From the NCBI RefSeq assembly GCF_001718835.1, contig NZ_CP013443.1, positions 124,001-188,000 of the forward strand: 64,000 bases of DNA, written 5' to 3'. Below the pieces are notes generated by a model. That model ran no database searches. It saw only the letters and a list, made by a program, of their open reading frames with translations, and was not told the DNA's origin. The stretch comes from Burkholderia cepacia. Lineage in GTDB: Bacteria > Pseudomonadota > Gammaproteobacteria > Burkholderiales > Burkholderiaceae. Within the stretch, counting starts at the first letter, position 1. Every line of letters begins with the position of its first letter. Of the stretch, positions 45,671 through 57,619 are shown in pieces. The position numbers and the translations under genes are program-made.

Positions 45671-46702
45671 ATGAGTGAACGAGTGGAGCGTGCCGCCGAG
45701 CCGACGGCCGAAGACACGCGGCGCAACGCGCAGGGCGACGATGCGCTGGCCGGGCAGGCGGTCGTCAGCGTCGCGCATGATGCCGACGAGCAGGCGCGCA
45801 ACCTGATCGGCTGGCGGCAGACCTACGACCAGCTCGCGGCCGGCCGTTTCGTCGGCACGCTGACCGAGCTGCCGCTCGACACGATGAAACTGTTTCGGGA
45901 ATCGACGAGCCACCTGCTGCGTCAGGCATGCGAGGTGCGCGGCGACGCGTACTGGTTCGGCATCCCGCTCGTCAGCGACGGCACCGCGCGCGTCGATGCG
46001 TGCCGCATCGGGCCTGGCGCGCTCGCGTTCCGGCCCGGCAACGTCGAATTCGAACTGGTGACGCCCGCGCAGTTCTCGATCTACGGCATCGTCGTGCGCG
46101 GCGACGTGCTGCGCCGCTATGCGGAGGAGGTCGAACACCGCGCGCTCGACGAGCGGCTGTTCACGCAGCGCGTGATGCAGGTCGGCGATGCGCGGCTCGC
46201 GCGCCTGTGCGCGCTGCTCGGCCGGCGGCTCGACGACGCGGCCGCCGCCGCGCCGCTGTCGGACCCGCTGCGCAACGACCTGCAGGCCGAGGTGCTGGCC
46301 GCGCTGTTCGACGTGTGCGCGCTGCCCGCCGACGGCGCGGCCGGCACGGCGCTGTCGCGGCGGCGCCGGATCGTCGAACAGGCGCGCGACTACGTGCTCG
46401 CGCACCGCACGCGCCCGGTCGGCGTGCCCGAACTGTGCGAGCAGTTGCACGTGAGCCGGCGCACGCTGCAGTACTGTTTCCAGGACGTGCTCGGCATGGC
46501 GCCCGCCACCTACCTGCGCACGCTGCGGCTGAACGGCGCACGGCGCGACCTGTGCGGCCGCGCGGCCGGTTCGGTGCAGGACGTTGCGGAGGCGTGGGGC
46601 TTCTGGCATCTCAGCCAGTTCGCGACCGATTACCGGCGGCTGTTCGGCAAGCGGCCGTCGGAGACGCTGCGCGAGAGCGTGACGATGGTCGCGGCGGGGT
46701 AA
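45671..46702 (+). CDS. eutR: AraC-family ethanolamine regulator EutR
   Basis: EutR activates ethanolamine genes when ethanolamine and cobalamin are present. The 343-residue protein has a long N-terminal sensor domain (about 40-230) and a C-terminal AraC double helix-turn-helix (about 250-340), with VPELCEQLHVSRRTLQYCFQ and the EutR-like DVLGMAPATYLRTLRLNGAR. The FWHLSQFATDYRRLFGKRPS ending is typical. GAAGGAG lies before ATG 45671. It follows the aldehyde dehydrogenase gene in the same direction but after 409 nt, so it has its own promoter. Confidence 0.88.
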   Translation: MSERVERAAEPTAEDTRRNAQGDDALAGQAVVSVAHDADEQARNLIGWRQTYDQLAAGRFVGTLTELPLDTMKLFRESTSHLLRQACEVRGDAYWFGIPLVSDGTARVDACRIGPGALAFRPGNVEFELVTPAQFSIYGIVVRGDVLRRYAEEVEHRALDERLFTQRVMQVGDARLARLCALLGRRLDDAAAAAPLSDPLRNDLQAEVLAALFDVCALPADGAAGTALSRRRRIVEQARDYVLAHRTRPVGVPELCEQLHVSRRTLQYCFQDVLGMAPATYLRTLRLNGARRDLCGRAAGSVQDVAEAWGFWHLSQFATDYRRLFGKRPSETLRESVTMVAAG

Positions 46703-46739
46703 TGGCGGGGTAGCGGCGAATGCGCGATGGCGGCGCGGG

Positions 46740-47789
46740 TCAGATGACCGGCCAGGCCAGCGCGTCCCAGTCGATCGCCCGGTAAGCGGCCTCGACCGCC
46801 GCGACGTCGTCCGGCGCTTCGCTGCGGTGCAGCCCGCGCAGCGCGTCCGGCACGTCGAGCGCGACCGGCACGCAATGCGGATAGTCGCGCACGCGCAGCG
46901 CCGGCCCGATCGTCGTGAAGCACGCGAGCGTCGGCACGTCGAAACCGTCGGCAAGGTGCGCGGCGGCGCTGTCCGACGCGAACAGCAGGCTGGCGCCCTT
47001 GACCCATGCGATGAATGCCGCGGTGTCGCGCGCGAATCCGCTCACGTCGACATACGCGGGATGCGCGACCGGCCCGAACCCGGCCACCGGCAATCCGTAG
47101 CGCCGGGCCAGCCGCTCGACGAAAGCGGCCCGCAACGCCGGCGGCACGCTGCGCAACGCGGTGCTCGCGTTCGGACAGAACAGCACGTACGGCCGCCGCC
47201 ACGCATCGGGCAGCGCGGGGAGCGGCACGCGTGCGAGCCAGCGGTTGCGCCTGGCCGACGTGGGCAGCGCCGCCGGGTCCGCGCCGAGCGCGTCGAGGAA
47301 GAAATCGATCATCGGCAACCGCGCGAACGCGGGCCAGTACAGGTGATTGCCGACGTCGATGCACGGCGCGTCCGCCGGCAGCGCGTCGGCCGGGTACGGC
47401 AGCGCGCGCGACGGCGCGACGATGTCGGCCGCGAGCGCATACAGCGCATCGACGTAGCGCGGCGCGCGGGCAGGCCGGTACAGCGTGAAGCCCAGGCCCG
47501 GATGCGCGGCGCGCAGCGCGGCGAGTGCGGTGAGCCCGATCACCGAGTCGCCGAGCGTGACCCCCATCCCGTTGATCACGTGCACGTGCGGCGCACCGTC
47601 GTAGTCGAGCCGGAACGGTTGCGTCGCCGCGTGCAGCAGGCCCAGCGCGACGGCGGCCGGCACGTGGCCGGCGGCGCGGCCGCGGCCGTGCTCGAGGTCG
47701 TAGGGCGCGACGAGCGTGCCGTCCGGTGCGAGCAGCGTGCCCGGCCAGACGCGCGCCTCGTCGGGTGACAGGGCGGCTGCGGCCGGCAC
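46740..47789 (-). CDS. GT9-like glycosyltransferase (ADP-heptosyltransferase-like)
   Basis: The 349-residue protein resembles the heptosyltransferase family in having a GMGVTLGDSVIGLTALAALR N-terminal block, a PNASTALRSVPPALRAAFVE acceptor region and, near 270-300, the nucleotide-sugar site ASDSAAAHLADGFDVPTLAC. Such enzymes add heptose or similar sugars to LPS core or proteins. It sits 16 nt after a ThDP enzyme gene in one operon, an unusual partner, and no LPS genes are near. The sugar and acceptor are unknown. Confidence 0.7.
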   Translation of the reverse strand: MPAAAALSPDEARVWPGTLLAPDGTLVAPYDLEHGRGRAAGHVPAAVALGLLHAATQPFRLDYDGAPHVHVINGMGVTLGDSVIGLTALAALRAAHPGLGFTLYRPARAPRYVDALYALAADIVAPSRALPYPADALPADAPCIDVGNHLYWPAFARLPMIDFFLDALGADPAALPTSARRNRWLARVPLPALPDAWRRPYVLFCPNASTALRSVPPALRAAFVERLARRYGLPVAGFGPVAHPAYVDVSGFARDTAAFIAWVKGASLLFASDSAAAHLADGFDVPTLACFTTIGPALRVRDYPHCVPVALDVPDALRGLHRSEAPDDVAAVEAAYRAIDWDALAWPVI

Positions 47790-47805
47790 GGCGCACGCTC
47801 CCGCG

Positions 47806-49509
47806 TCATCCGCCGCGCGCGCGGCGGCCCTGTTCGCGGATCTGTTCGAGGGTCGCGGCCGGCGTGCTGGCGTCCTGCGGGATGCGGATCTCGATCAGTG
47901 CGGGCAGCCCGCAGGTCAGCGCGCGTTCGAGCGCGGGCGCGAAATCGGCGGTGCGCTCGACGGTCTCGCCATGCGCGCCGAACGCGCGCGCATAGGCGGC
48001 GAAATCGGGATTCGTGAGCCCCGTGCCGTGCACGCGGCCCGGGTAGTTGCGCTCCTGATGCATGCGGATCGTGCCGAAATGCCCGTTGTTGACGACGATC
48101 GCGACGATGTTCAGCCCGTACTGCATCGCGGTCGCGAGCTCATTGCCGGCCATCATGAAGCAGCCGTCTCCCGCGAGCGCGACGACGGCGCGCGACGGGT
48201 ACAGCGACTTCGCGGCGAGTGCGGCCGGCAGCCCGTAGCCCATCGCGCCGCTCGTCGGCGCGAGCTGCGAGCGGAAGTGCCGGTACGCGAAGTGGCGATG
48301 CAGCCAGATCGCGTAGTTGCCGGCGCCGTTGGTCAGGATCGCGTCGTGCGGCAGGCGCTCGCGTAACTGCACCATCACGTCGCCGAGCTGGACGTCGCCG
48401 GGCATCGGCAGCGGCGCATGCCATTCGCGATACGCGCGATGCGCGTCGGCGGCGCTGCCGGCCCACGCGGGGTGCGCGGGCGGCTCGAGCGCGGCGAGCG
48501 GCGCGGCGATCTCGGGCATCCCGGACACGATCGGCAGGTCGGCCGCATACACGCGGCCGAGCTCGTCCGCGCCCTGGTGCACGTGGACCAGCGTCTGGCG
48601 TGTCTTCGGGATGTCGAGCAGCGTGTAGCCGCCGGTCGTCGCTTCGCCGAGGCGCGGCCCGACCACGAGCAGCAGGTCGGCGTCGCGGATGCGTTTCGCG
48701 AGCGCGGGGTTGATCCCGAGCCCGACGTCGCCCGCATAGTTCGGGTGCGCGTTGTCGATCGTGTCCTGGTAGCGGAACGCGCAGGCCACCGGCAACTGCC
48801 AGCGTTCGACGAAGGTGCGCAGGTTCGCGCACGCGTCGGGTGTCCAGCCGCTGCCGCCGACGATCGCGAACGGCCGTTCGGCGCGCGCGAGCCGCTCGCG
48901 CAGCTCGTCGAGCTGCGCGGCCGACGGCGCGGCCGCGATGCGTTTCGCGGCCGGCACAACGGGCTGCGGCGCGCAGGCTTCGGACAGCACGTCCTCCGGC
49001 AGCGCGAGCACGACCGGGCCGGGCCGGCCGGCGGTCGCGACGTGGAACGCATGGCTCAGGTATTCGGGAATGCGGCGCGGGTCGTCGATCTGCGCGACCC
49101 ATTTCGCCATCTGGCCGAACATCCGCCGGTAGTCGATTTCCTGGAAGGCTTCGCGGTCGAGGTGCTCGCGCGCGCACTGGCCGACGAACAGGATCATCGG
49201 CGTCGAATCCTGGAACGCGGTGTGCACGCCGATCGACGCATGCGTCGCGCCGGGCCCGCGCGTGACGAACGCGATGCCGGGGCGGCCGGTCAGCTTGCCG
49301 ACCGCCTCGGCCATGTTCGCGGCGGCCGCCTCGTGGCGGCAGACGACCGTCTGGATACGCGCGGTGTCGTCCGCCAGCGCATCGAGTACGGCGAGGAAAC
49401 TCTCGCCCGGCACGCAGAACACGCGTTCGACGTGATTGGCGAGCAACGCATCGACGAGCAGTCGCGCGCCGGTGGTGGCGGGCTGCTCGAGATCCTTGGA
49501 ATGCGACAT
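47806..49509 (-). CDS. Thiamine-diphosphate enzyme, acetolactate-synthase-like
   Basis: The 567-residue protein has the three ThDP-enzyme domains: an N-terminal pyrimidine-binding domain with the catalytic Glu in VFCVPGESFLAVL, a central domain (about 190-330), and the C-terminal cofactor motif GDGCFMMAGNELATAMQYGL ending in NN. It resembles catabolic or sugar-derived keto-acid decarboxylases and synthases annotated as acetolactate-synthase-like; no small regulatory subunit follows, so it is unlikely to be the anabolic enzyme. ATG 49509 was chosen by family start. It is transcribed together with the glycosyltransferase gene. Confidence 0.85.
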   Translation of the reverse strand: MSHSKDLEQPATTGARLLVDALLANHVERVFCVPGESFLAVLDALADDTARIQTVVCRHEAAAANMAEAVGKLTGRPGIAFVTRGPGATHASIGVHTAFQDSTPMILFVGQCAREHLDREAFQEIDYRRMFGQMAKWVAQIDDPRRIPEYLSHAFHVATAGRPGPVVLALPEDVLSEACAPQPVVPAAKRIAAAPSAAQLDELRERLARAERPFAIVGGSGWTPDACANLRTFVERWQLPVACAFRYQDTIDNAHPNYAGDVGLGINPALAKRIRDADLLLVVGPRLGEATTGGYTLLDIPKTRQTLVHVHQGADELGRVYAADLPIVSGMPEIAAPLAALEPPAHPAWAGSAADAHRAYREWHAPLPMPGDVQLGDVMVQLRERLPHDAILTNGAGNYAIWLHRHFAYRHFRSQLAPTSGAMGYGLPAALAAKSLYPSRAVVALAGDGCFMMAGNELATAMQYGLNIVAIVVNNGHFGTIRMHQERNYPGRVHGTGLTNPDFAAYARAFGAHGETVERTADFAPALERALTCGLPALIEIRIPQDASTPAATLEQIREQGRRARGG

Positions 49510-49716
49510 GGGCTGCCGTCTCCCTGGGTAGCGGGACGTACAGCTTACGCCGGTTCGGGTGCGGGTGAAAAGTGACGGAACGCGGGTGGGGGAAAGATCA
49601 TCGGCTGGCTGGAAGGCCAGCTTGCGCGCGCTTGGCGACCGGTGAAAAGTACTGCGACGGACGCCGAGTCGAATCCCGACCCGGATCACTGAAGCCACGC
49701 TACCAATTAACAGTAA

Positions 49717-49730
49717 AATGGTCGACCATT
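49717..49730. promoter_or_regulatory. Perfect palindrome before the first toxin-antitoxin module
   Basis: AATGGTCGACCATT is a perfect 14-bp palindrome 48 nt ahead of the antitoxin start, flanked by AT-rich AATTAACAGTAA and CAATAGTAAG. It is a likely operator for antitoxin autoregulation. Confidence 0.6.
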
Positions 49731-49777
49731 CAATAGTAAGATCCCCTTCGGAATCATTGATGGGGGCAATCATCATC

Positions 49778-50236
49778 ATGGCAACCGAAACGATCGACCA
49801 GAAGACGCTCACGCAGCTCGTCGAGGCGGGCGCCGTGCGCGACGCACACGTGGTCGGCCACGGCAACGGCTGGACCGTCGCGGCCCGCTATGGCGCGACC
49901 GAGCGCTTTCTGTCGGCCAGGCGCGGCGACGTGCGCGTGTTCCGCCGGTTCGAAACGCTGGTCGGATTTCTGCGCGACATCGGCATCAGCCGATTCGACG
50001 TGGACGCTTCGGATTTCGATCCCGATGCCGCCGGCCGGGCCACCCGGCCCGATCGCGCGGCCGCGCTGAAAGCGGCGCACGAGGCGGCTGCTTACGATCG
50101 CTGGTTTCGCGAACAGGTGCAGCAGGCGCTGGACGACCCGCGACCGTCGATTCCCCACGCCGAGGTCGAGGCCGAGTTTGCTTCGCGCCGTGAAGCGCTC
50201 CGACAGCGGATCGCTAAGCGTGGGGGCAAGGTTTGA
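49778..50236 (+). CDS. Two-part antitoxin with ParC-like N-terminus and stability-determinant C-terminus
   Basis: The 152-residue product looks like two fused parts. Residues 1-80 (VEAGAVRDAHVVGHGNGWTV; LSARRGDVRVFRRFETLVGF) resemble small plasmid partition-associated proteins. Residues about 105-140 (YDRWFREQVQQALDDPRPSI, PHAEVEAEF) are the helical motif of RelB/PaaA-like 'stability determinant' antitoxins. The toxin gene overlaps its stop. ATG 49778 is preferred over 49718, which overlaps the palindrome. Family names are from memory. Confidence 0.72.
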   Translation: MATETIDQKTLTQLVEAGAVRDAHVVGHGNGWTVAARYGATERFLSARRGDVRVFRRFETLVGFLRDIGISRFDVDASDFDPDAAGRATRPDRAAALKAAHEAAAYDRWFREQVQQALDDPRPSIPHAEVEAEFASRREALRQRIAKRGGKV

Positions 50237-50541
50237 CGTTCGCGCTGCACTGGAATCCGAACGCGTGCGAGGATCGTGCGGCAATCATGGACTTCATCGG
50301 CCAGGACAACCCCGTGGCCGCGCTGGAGCTGGACGAACTGATCGATGAAATGGCCGAGGCATTGCCGGTGCGTGCCGAGCTGTATCGGCCGGGGCGCGTG
50401 CAAGGCACGCGCGAGTTGGTGATTGCGCCGAACTACGTGCTCGTGTATCGCATCCGGCAAGCCGAAGGCATCGTCGAGATTCTGCGCGTGCTGCATGCGC
50501 GACGGCAGTGGCCGTACCGAAAGAGGTCGGGGTTTGAATGA
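50233..50541 (+). CDS. ParE/RelE-family toxin
   Basis: The 102-residue basic protein has the ParE/RelE fold signature: LHWNPNACEDRAAIMDFIGQ, LYRPGRVQGTRELVIAPNYV and LVYRIRQAEGIVEILRVLHA, ending RRQWP. ParE-type toxins poison DNA gyrase; RelE types cut mRNA on the ribosome; the lack of a clear catalytic set favours the ParE side. A TTG start at 50233 overlaps the antitoxin stop by four bases, a typical coupled arrangement. Confidence 0.85.
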   Translation: MTFALHWNPNACEDRAAIMDFIGQDNPVAALELDELIDEMAEALPVRAELYRPGRVQGTRELVIAPNYVLVYRIRQAEGIVEILRVLHARRQWPYRKRSGFE

Positions 50542-50668
50542 TGCTGGCCGGAGCCTTTGTTGTGTGTTCGGGGGAGGGCGATGTGACCCCGAAGCCAATG
50601 CCGCCACGGGTACGCATTCCTAATCTATCAAGGATGCATCTTTTCCGATGTGGCAGTTGGTGTAGGCA

Positions 50669-50731
50669 CATGTACACACATGGATTTACATTTTGCCGGA
50701 AGTGGACTAATGTACATCCATCGTACATCCG
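50669..50731. promoter_or_regulatory. GTACA repeats ahead of vapBC
   Basis: GTACA occurs in CATGTACACACA (about 50669), ATGTACATCCA (50710-50720) and TCGTACATCCG (50721-50731); the last two are direct repeats 11 nt apart. The 205-base gap is markedly AT-richer than average. These are likely VapB binding sites. Confidence 0.5.
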
Positions 50732-50746
50732 TATTTGGAGGTAACC

Positions 50747-50983
50747 ATGCATACCACCCGAGCGTTCAGGAACGGCAACTCACAGGCCGTACGGATTCCG
50801 GCGGATCTTGCTTACGAGCGCAGCGACATCGAGCTCGAAATCGAGCGAGTGGGCGATGAAATTCGCATTCGACCTGCTCGGCGGCCGTTGACGGGTGTGC
50901 TCGAGAAGTTCGCGAAATTCGGGCCGGATTTCATGGCGGAAGGGCGTGGCGACCACGAGCAGGCCGACCGCGAGGGCTTGTGA
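50747..50983 (+). CDS. vapB: VapB-type antitoxin (AbrB/SpoVT fold)
   Basis: The 78-residue protein starts with a swapped-hairpin DNA-binding domain (TTRAFRNGNSQAVRIPADLA), the classic VapB/MazE N-terminus, and ends with a flexible toxin-binding tail (VLEKFAKFGPDFMAEG). GGAGGT precedes ATG 50747. It represses its own promoter together with VapC and blocks the PIN nuclease. The stop overlaps the vapC start (TGATG). Confidence 0.92.
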   Translation: MHTTRAFRNGNSQAVRIPADLAYERSDIELEIERVGDEIRIRPARRPLTGVLEKFAKFGPDFMAEGRGDHEQADREGL

Positions 50984-51384
50984 TGGCGCGCTACATGCTC
51001 GACACCAACATGTGCATCTATCTGATGAAGAATCAGCCGGAACAGGTCGCGAGACGATTTGCCCAGTGCTACACGGGGGACGTCGTGATGTCGGCGATCA
51101 CCTATGCCGAGCTCGAGTATGGTGTCGCGGTCTGCGCGAATCCTGATCGCGAGCGCCGAAATCTCGCGGCGCTGATCGAGGACATTCCCGTCGCCCCGTT
51201 CGATGTGGCGGCGGCGCGGGCCTACGGGCCGGTGCGGGAGGCAACGCGGGAGCGCAAGAATGACCAGCTGGACAAACTGATCGCCGCCCATGCGGTGTCG
51301 CTCGACGTCGTGCTCGTGACCAACAACGAGCGGGATTTCGCGAGCTACCCGGGCGTGCGGCTGGAGAACTGGCTGAACGATTAG
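50983..51384 (+). CDS. vapC: VapC-type PIN-domain ribonuclease toxin
   Basis: The 133-residue PIN-domain toxin cuts RNA, in studied cases tRNA or rRNA. The acidic active site is visible: Asp in YMLDTNMCIYL, Glu in ITYAELEYG, Asp in KNDQLDKLIAAHA and the following VTNNERDF. It matches the VapC length. ATG 50983 overlaps the vapB stop by one base. A hairpin begins right after its stop and faces the convergent sdaA gene. Confidence 0.93.
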   Translation: MARYMLDTNMCIYLMKNQPEQVARRFAQCYTGDVVMSAITYAELEYGVAVCANPDRERRNLAALIEDIPVAPFDVAAARAYGPVREATRERKNDQLDKLIAAHAVSLDVVLVTNNERDFASYPGVRLENWLND

Positions 51385-51415
51385 GAGCCGTTTCCGCTTT
51401 CAGTGGAAACGGCTC
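51385..51415. terminator. Perfect 11-bp hairpin between convergent vapC and sdaA
   Basis: GAGCCGTTTCC (51385-51395) pairs exactly with GGAAACGGCTC (51405-51415), beginning one base after the vapC stop. No T-run on either strand; probably a shared transcript end. Confidence 0.6.
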
Positions 51416-51428
51416 TCGCACACCGCCA

Positions 51429-52817
<1,389 letters not shown>

Positions 52818-52847
52818 TTCGATTCCTGCCTTGCTTTAAGAGTAGTG

Positions 52848-53984
52848 CTAGCGCGCCTGCAATGGCAGGCACGCGGCGAGCCATGCGGGCGGCGTTGGGG
52901 AAAGTTGCTGCGCGACGCGGGCGTAGCGCCCGTCGAGCCGCGCGGCCAGATGAAAGAGTTCGGTGGCGTTTTTCGGGTCCCACTGCCCCGTGTAGCCCGG
53001 CAGGCCGGCTTCGCGGCGCTTCGCGTCGAACGGCACCGGCGAATTCACGAATTCCTCGTGCGTTTTCTCGCCGAGCGCGTACGGCACGAGCCAGTCGAGC
53101 GCGGCCTCGAGGGTCGCACCGTTCGTGCCGCGCTCGCGCAGCCAGTTGCGGTTGAAGCGGCGCGCGGCGAGCGCGGCCGTCACCAGCGGCTGCAGGTCGT
53201 AGACCGCGTAGTGCAGCGCGTCGCGCTCCTCGAAGTCCCACGTCTTGCCGTCCGGGCCGATGTTGTCGGCGAGATGCTCGACGAACAGCCGCTGCGCGGC
53301 GTTCATCATCTTGCGGTCGCCGAGCGTGAACGCGGACAGCGCGATCAGCTTGATCCGGTGGCTCTGCCAGTTGTTGCGCCAGGTGCCGGTGAGCGGGCGT
53401 TTCTGCGCGTCGATCTGCGCGACATAACCGGCGCCGAGCTTCGCGATGAACGCTGCGGTCGCGTTGCGGGTCTTCACCGGCAGCGCGCTTGCCGTCATGT
53501 CGTACGCGACGATCAGGCTGTCGAAACGCGTCTCGTCGATCGGGTTGAAGCTCGGCTGGTAGGTTCCGACCCACGCGGACAGGAAGCGGTCGACGAGCTG
53601 CAGGTAGCGCGGCGCGTTCGTCACGCGCCACGCGAGCGCGGCATCGCGCATCAGGTCGAGATCCTTCAGCGCGGCGGCACTCTGGTCGTAGATGCCTTCG
53701 TGCGGCAGCGTGCCCTCGGTGTGCACGCGCGCCATCGCCTTCGGCTGCTCGCCGATGCGCGCGTCGACGCTGCGGATCAACGCCTGGACGCCCGGCTCGG
53801 CCTGTGTCGTCTCGCTCGCCTGCAGGGCCGGCGCCGCGCAGAAATTCATCGCCGCGCGCGCGCTGCCGCACGCGCCGAGGCCGGCCGCGGCCAACGACAG
53901 CGACGCGACGAACATCGGCACGAAGCGGCGCGCACGCGGCCGCCCTTGCATTGCACCATGGCCCGGAAACATCGGACGCACCAT
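52848..53984 (-). CDS. Exported alginate-lyase-family protein
   Basis: The 378-residue protein has a signal peptide (Arg-rich start then VPMFVASLSLAAAGLGACGS, cut near ARA) and the all-alpha barrel of the alginate-lyase family (PF05426-like), with NNWQSHRIKLIALSAFTLGD-type sequence carrying the Asn-Asn-x-x-x-His motif and the YAVYDLQPLVTAALAA helix. It may cleave a uronic-acid polymer in the periplasm. AAGGAG fits ATG 53984 better than the in-frame ATG 53999. It sits between the gcv operon terminator and sdaA and may share a transcript with sdaA. Confidence 0.8.
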   Translation of the reverse strand: MVRPMFPGHGAMQGRPRARRFVPMFVASLSLAAAGLGACGSARAAMNFCAAPALQASETTQAEPGVQALIRSVDARIGEQPKAMARVHTEGTLPHEGIYDQSAAALKDLDLMRDAALAWRVTNAPRYLQLVDRFLSAWVGTYQPSFNPIDETRFDSLIVAYDMTASALPVKTRNATAAFIAKLGAGYVAQIDAQKRPLTGTWRNNWQSHRIKLIALSAFTLGDRKMMNAAQRLFVEHLADNIGPDGKTWDFEERDALHYAVYDLQPLVTAALAARRFNRNWLRERGTNGATLEAALDWLVPYALGEKTHEEFVNSPVPFDAKRREAGLPGYTGQWDPKNATELFHLAARLDGRYARVAQQLSPTPPAWLAACLPLQAR

Positions 53985-54064
53985 GCGGAACTCCTTCATT
54001 GGCTGGATCGCGTGTGATGTTAGCCGGATTGGCGCACAAACGTGCACGGGTTCGAGCGGCGAAC

Positions 54065-54098
54065 AAAAAAACCGCACGCAACCCCGGGTTGCGTGCGG
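54065..54098 (-). terminator. Intrinsic terminator of the gcv operon
   Basis: CCGCACGCAA (54072-54081) pairs with TTGCGTGCGG (54089-54098), with inner CCC/GGG; seven A at 54065-54071 give a T-run on the minus strand, 37 nt after gcvP ends. Confidence 0.9.
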
Positions 54099-54134
54099 TG
54101 CGGTCACCATCGGATGGCTCCTGCCTCGTGTGCG

Positions 54135-57062
<2,928 letters not shown>

Positions 57063-57134
57063 GGCAATCCTGCGGTCGCGGCGCGCGGCCCGTGCTGCCG
57101 GGCCGGCGCGCCGCGCGATTCGTGAGTAGTTGGG

Positions 57135-57515
57135 TTAGCCGACCAGCTTCGCGTAGGCGGCGGCGTCGAGCAGGTTGTCGGTCGATGCGCCGTCGGCGAG
57201 CTTGATCTTGAACAGCCACGTGTCGTACGCGTCGCTGTTCACTTCTTCCGGCGTGTCGACGGCGTCCGCGTTGATCGCGACCACCTCGCCCGACACCGGC
57301 GAATAGATGTCCGACGCGGCTTTCACCGATTCGACGACGCCGATCGCGTCGCCCGCCTTCACCTGCTTGCCGACGGCCGGCAGTTCGAGGAAGACGATGT
57401 CGCCGAGCGTGTTCTGCGCGTGATCGGTGATGCCGACCGTCAGCGTGCCGTCGGCTTCGGTGCGGATCCACTCGTGTTCGTCGGTGTACTTCAGATCGGC
57501 CGGGACGTTGCTCAT
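57135..57515 (-). CDS. gcvH: Glycine cleavage H protein
   Basis: GcvH is the lipoyl carrier that shuttles between the P, T and L proteins. The 126 residues show YTDEHEWIRTEADGTLTVGI and the lipoylated lysine in GVVESVKAASDIYSPVSGEV. CAGGAGC fits ATG 57515. It lies between gcvT and gcvP in the same operon. Confidence 0.98.
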   Translation of the reverse strand: MSNVPADLKYTDEHEWIRTEADGTLTVGITDHAQNTLGDIVFLELPAVGKQVKAGDAIGVVESVKAASDIYSPVSGEVVAINADAVDTPEEVNSDAYDTWLFKIKLADGASTDNLLDAAAYAKLVG

Positions 57516-57619
57516 CGGATGCTCCTGAATAGAAAGGGTGTGATTCGTTGTTCGGGCGCGTCGCGCGGACGCGCCTGGTGCGGGTCGCCGGGCGCCATGC
57601 CGCCCGGCCCTCCGGGTCG

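Noticed and set aside
49640..49710. tRNA-like T-arm (GTCGAATCCC) before the toxin-antitoxin modules, as a possible attachment site
   Set aside because: No matching acceptor stem, anticodon arm or D-arm could be built.
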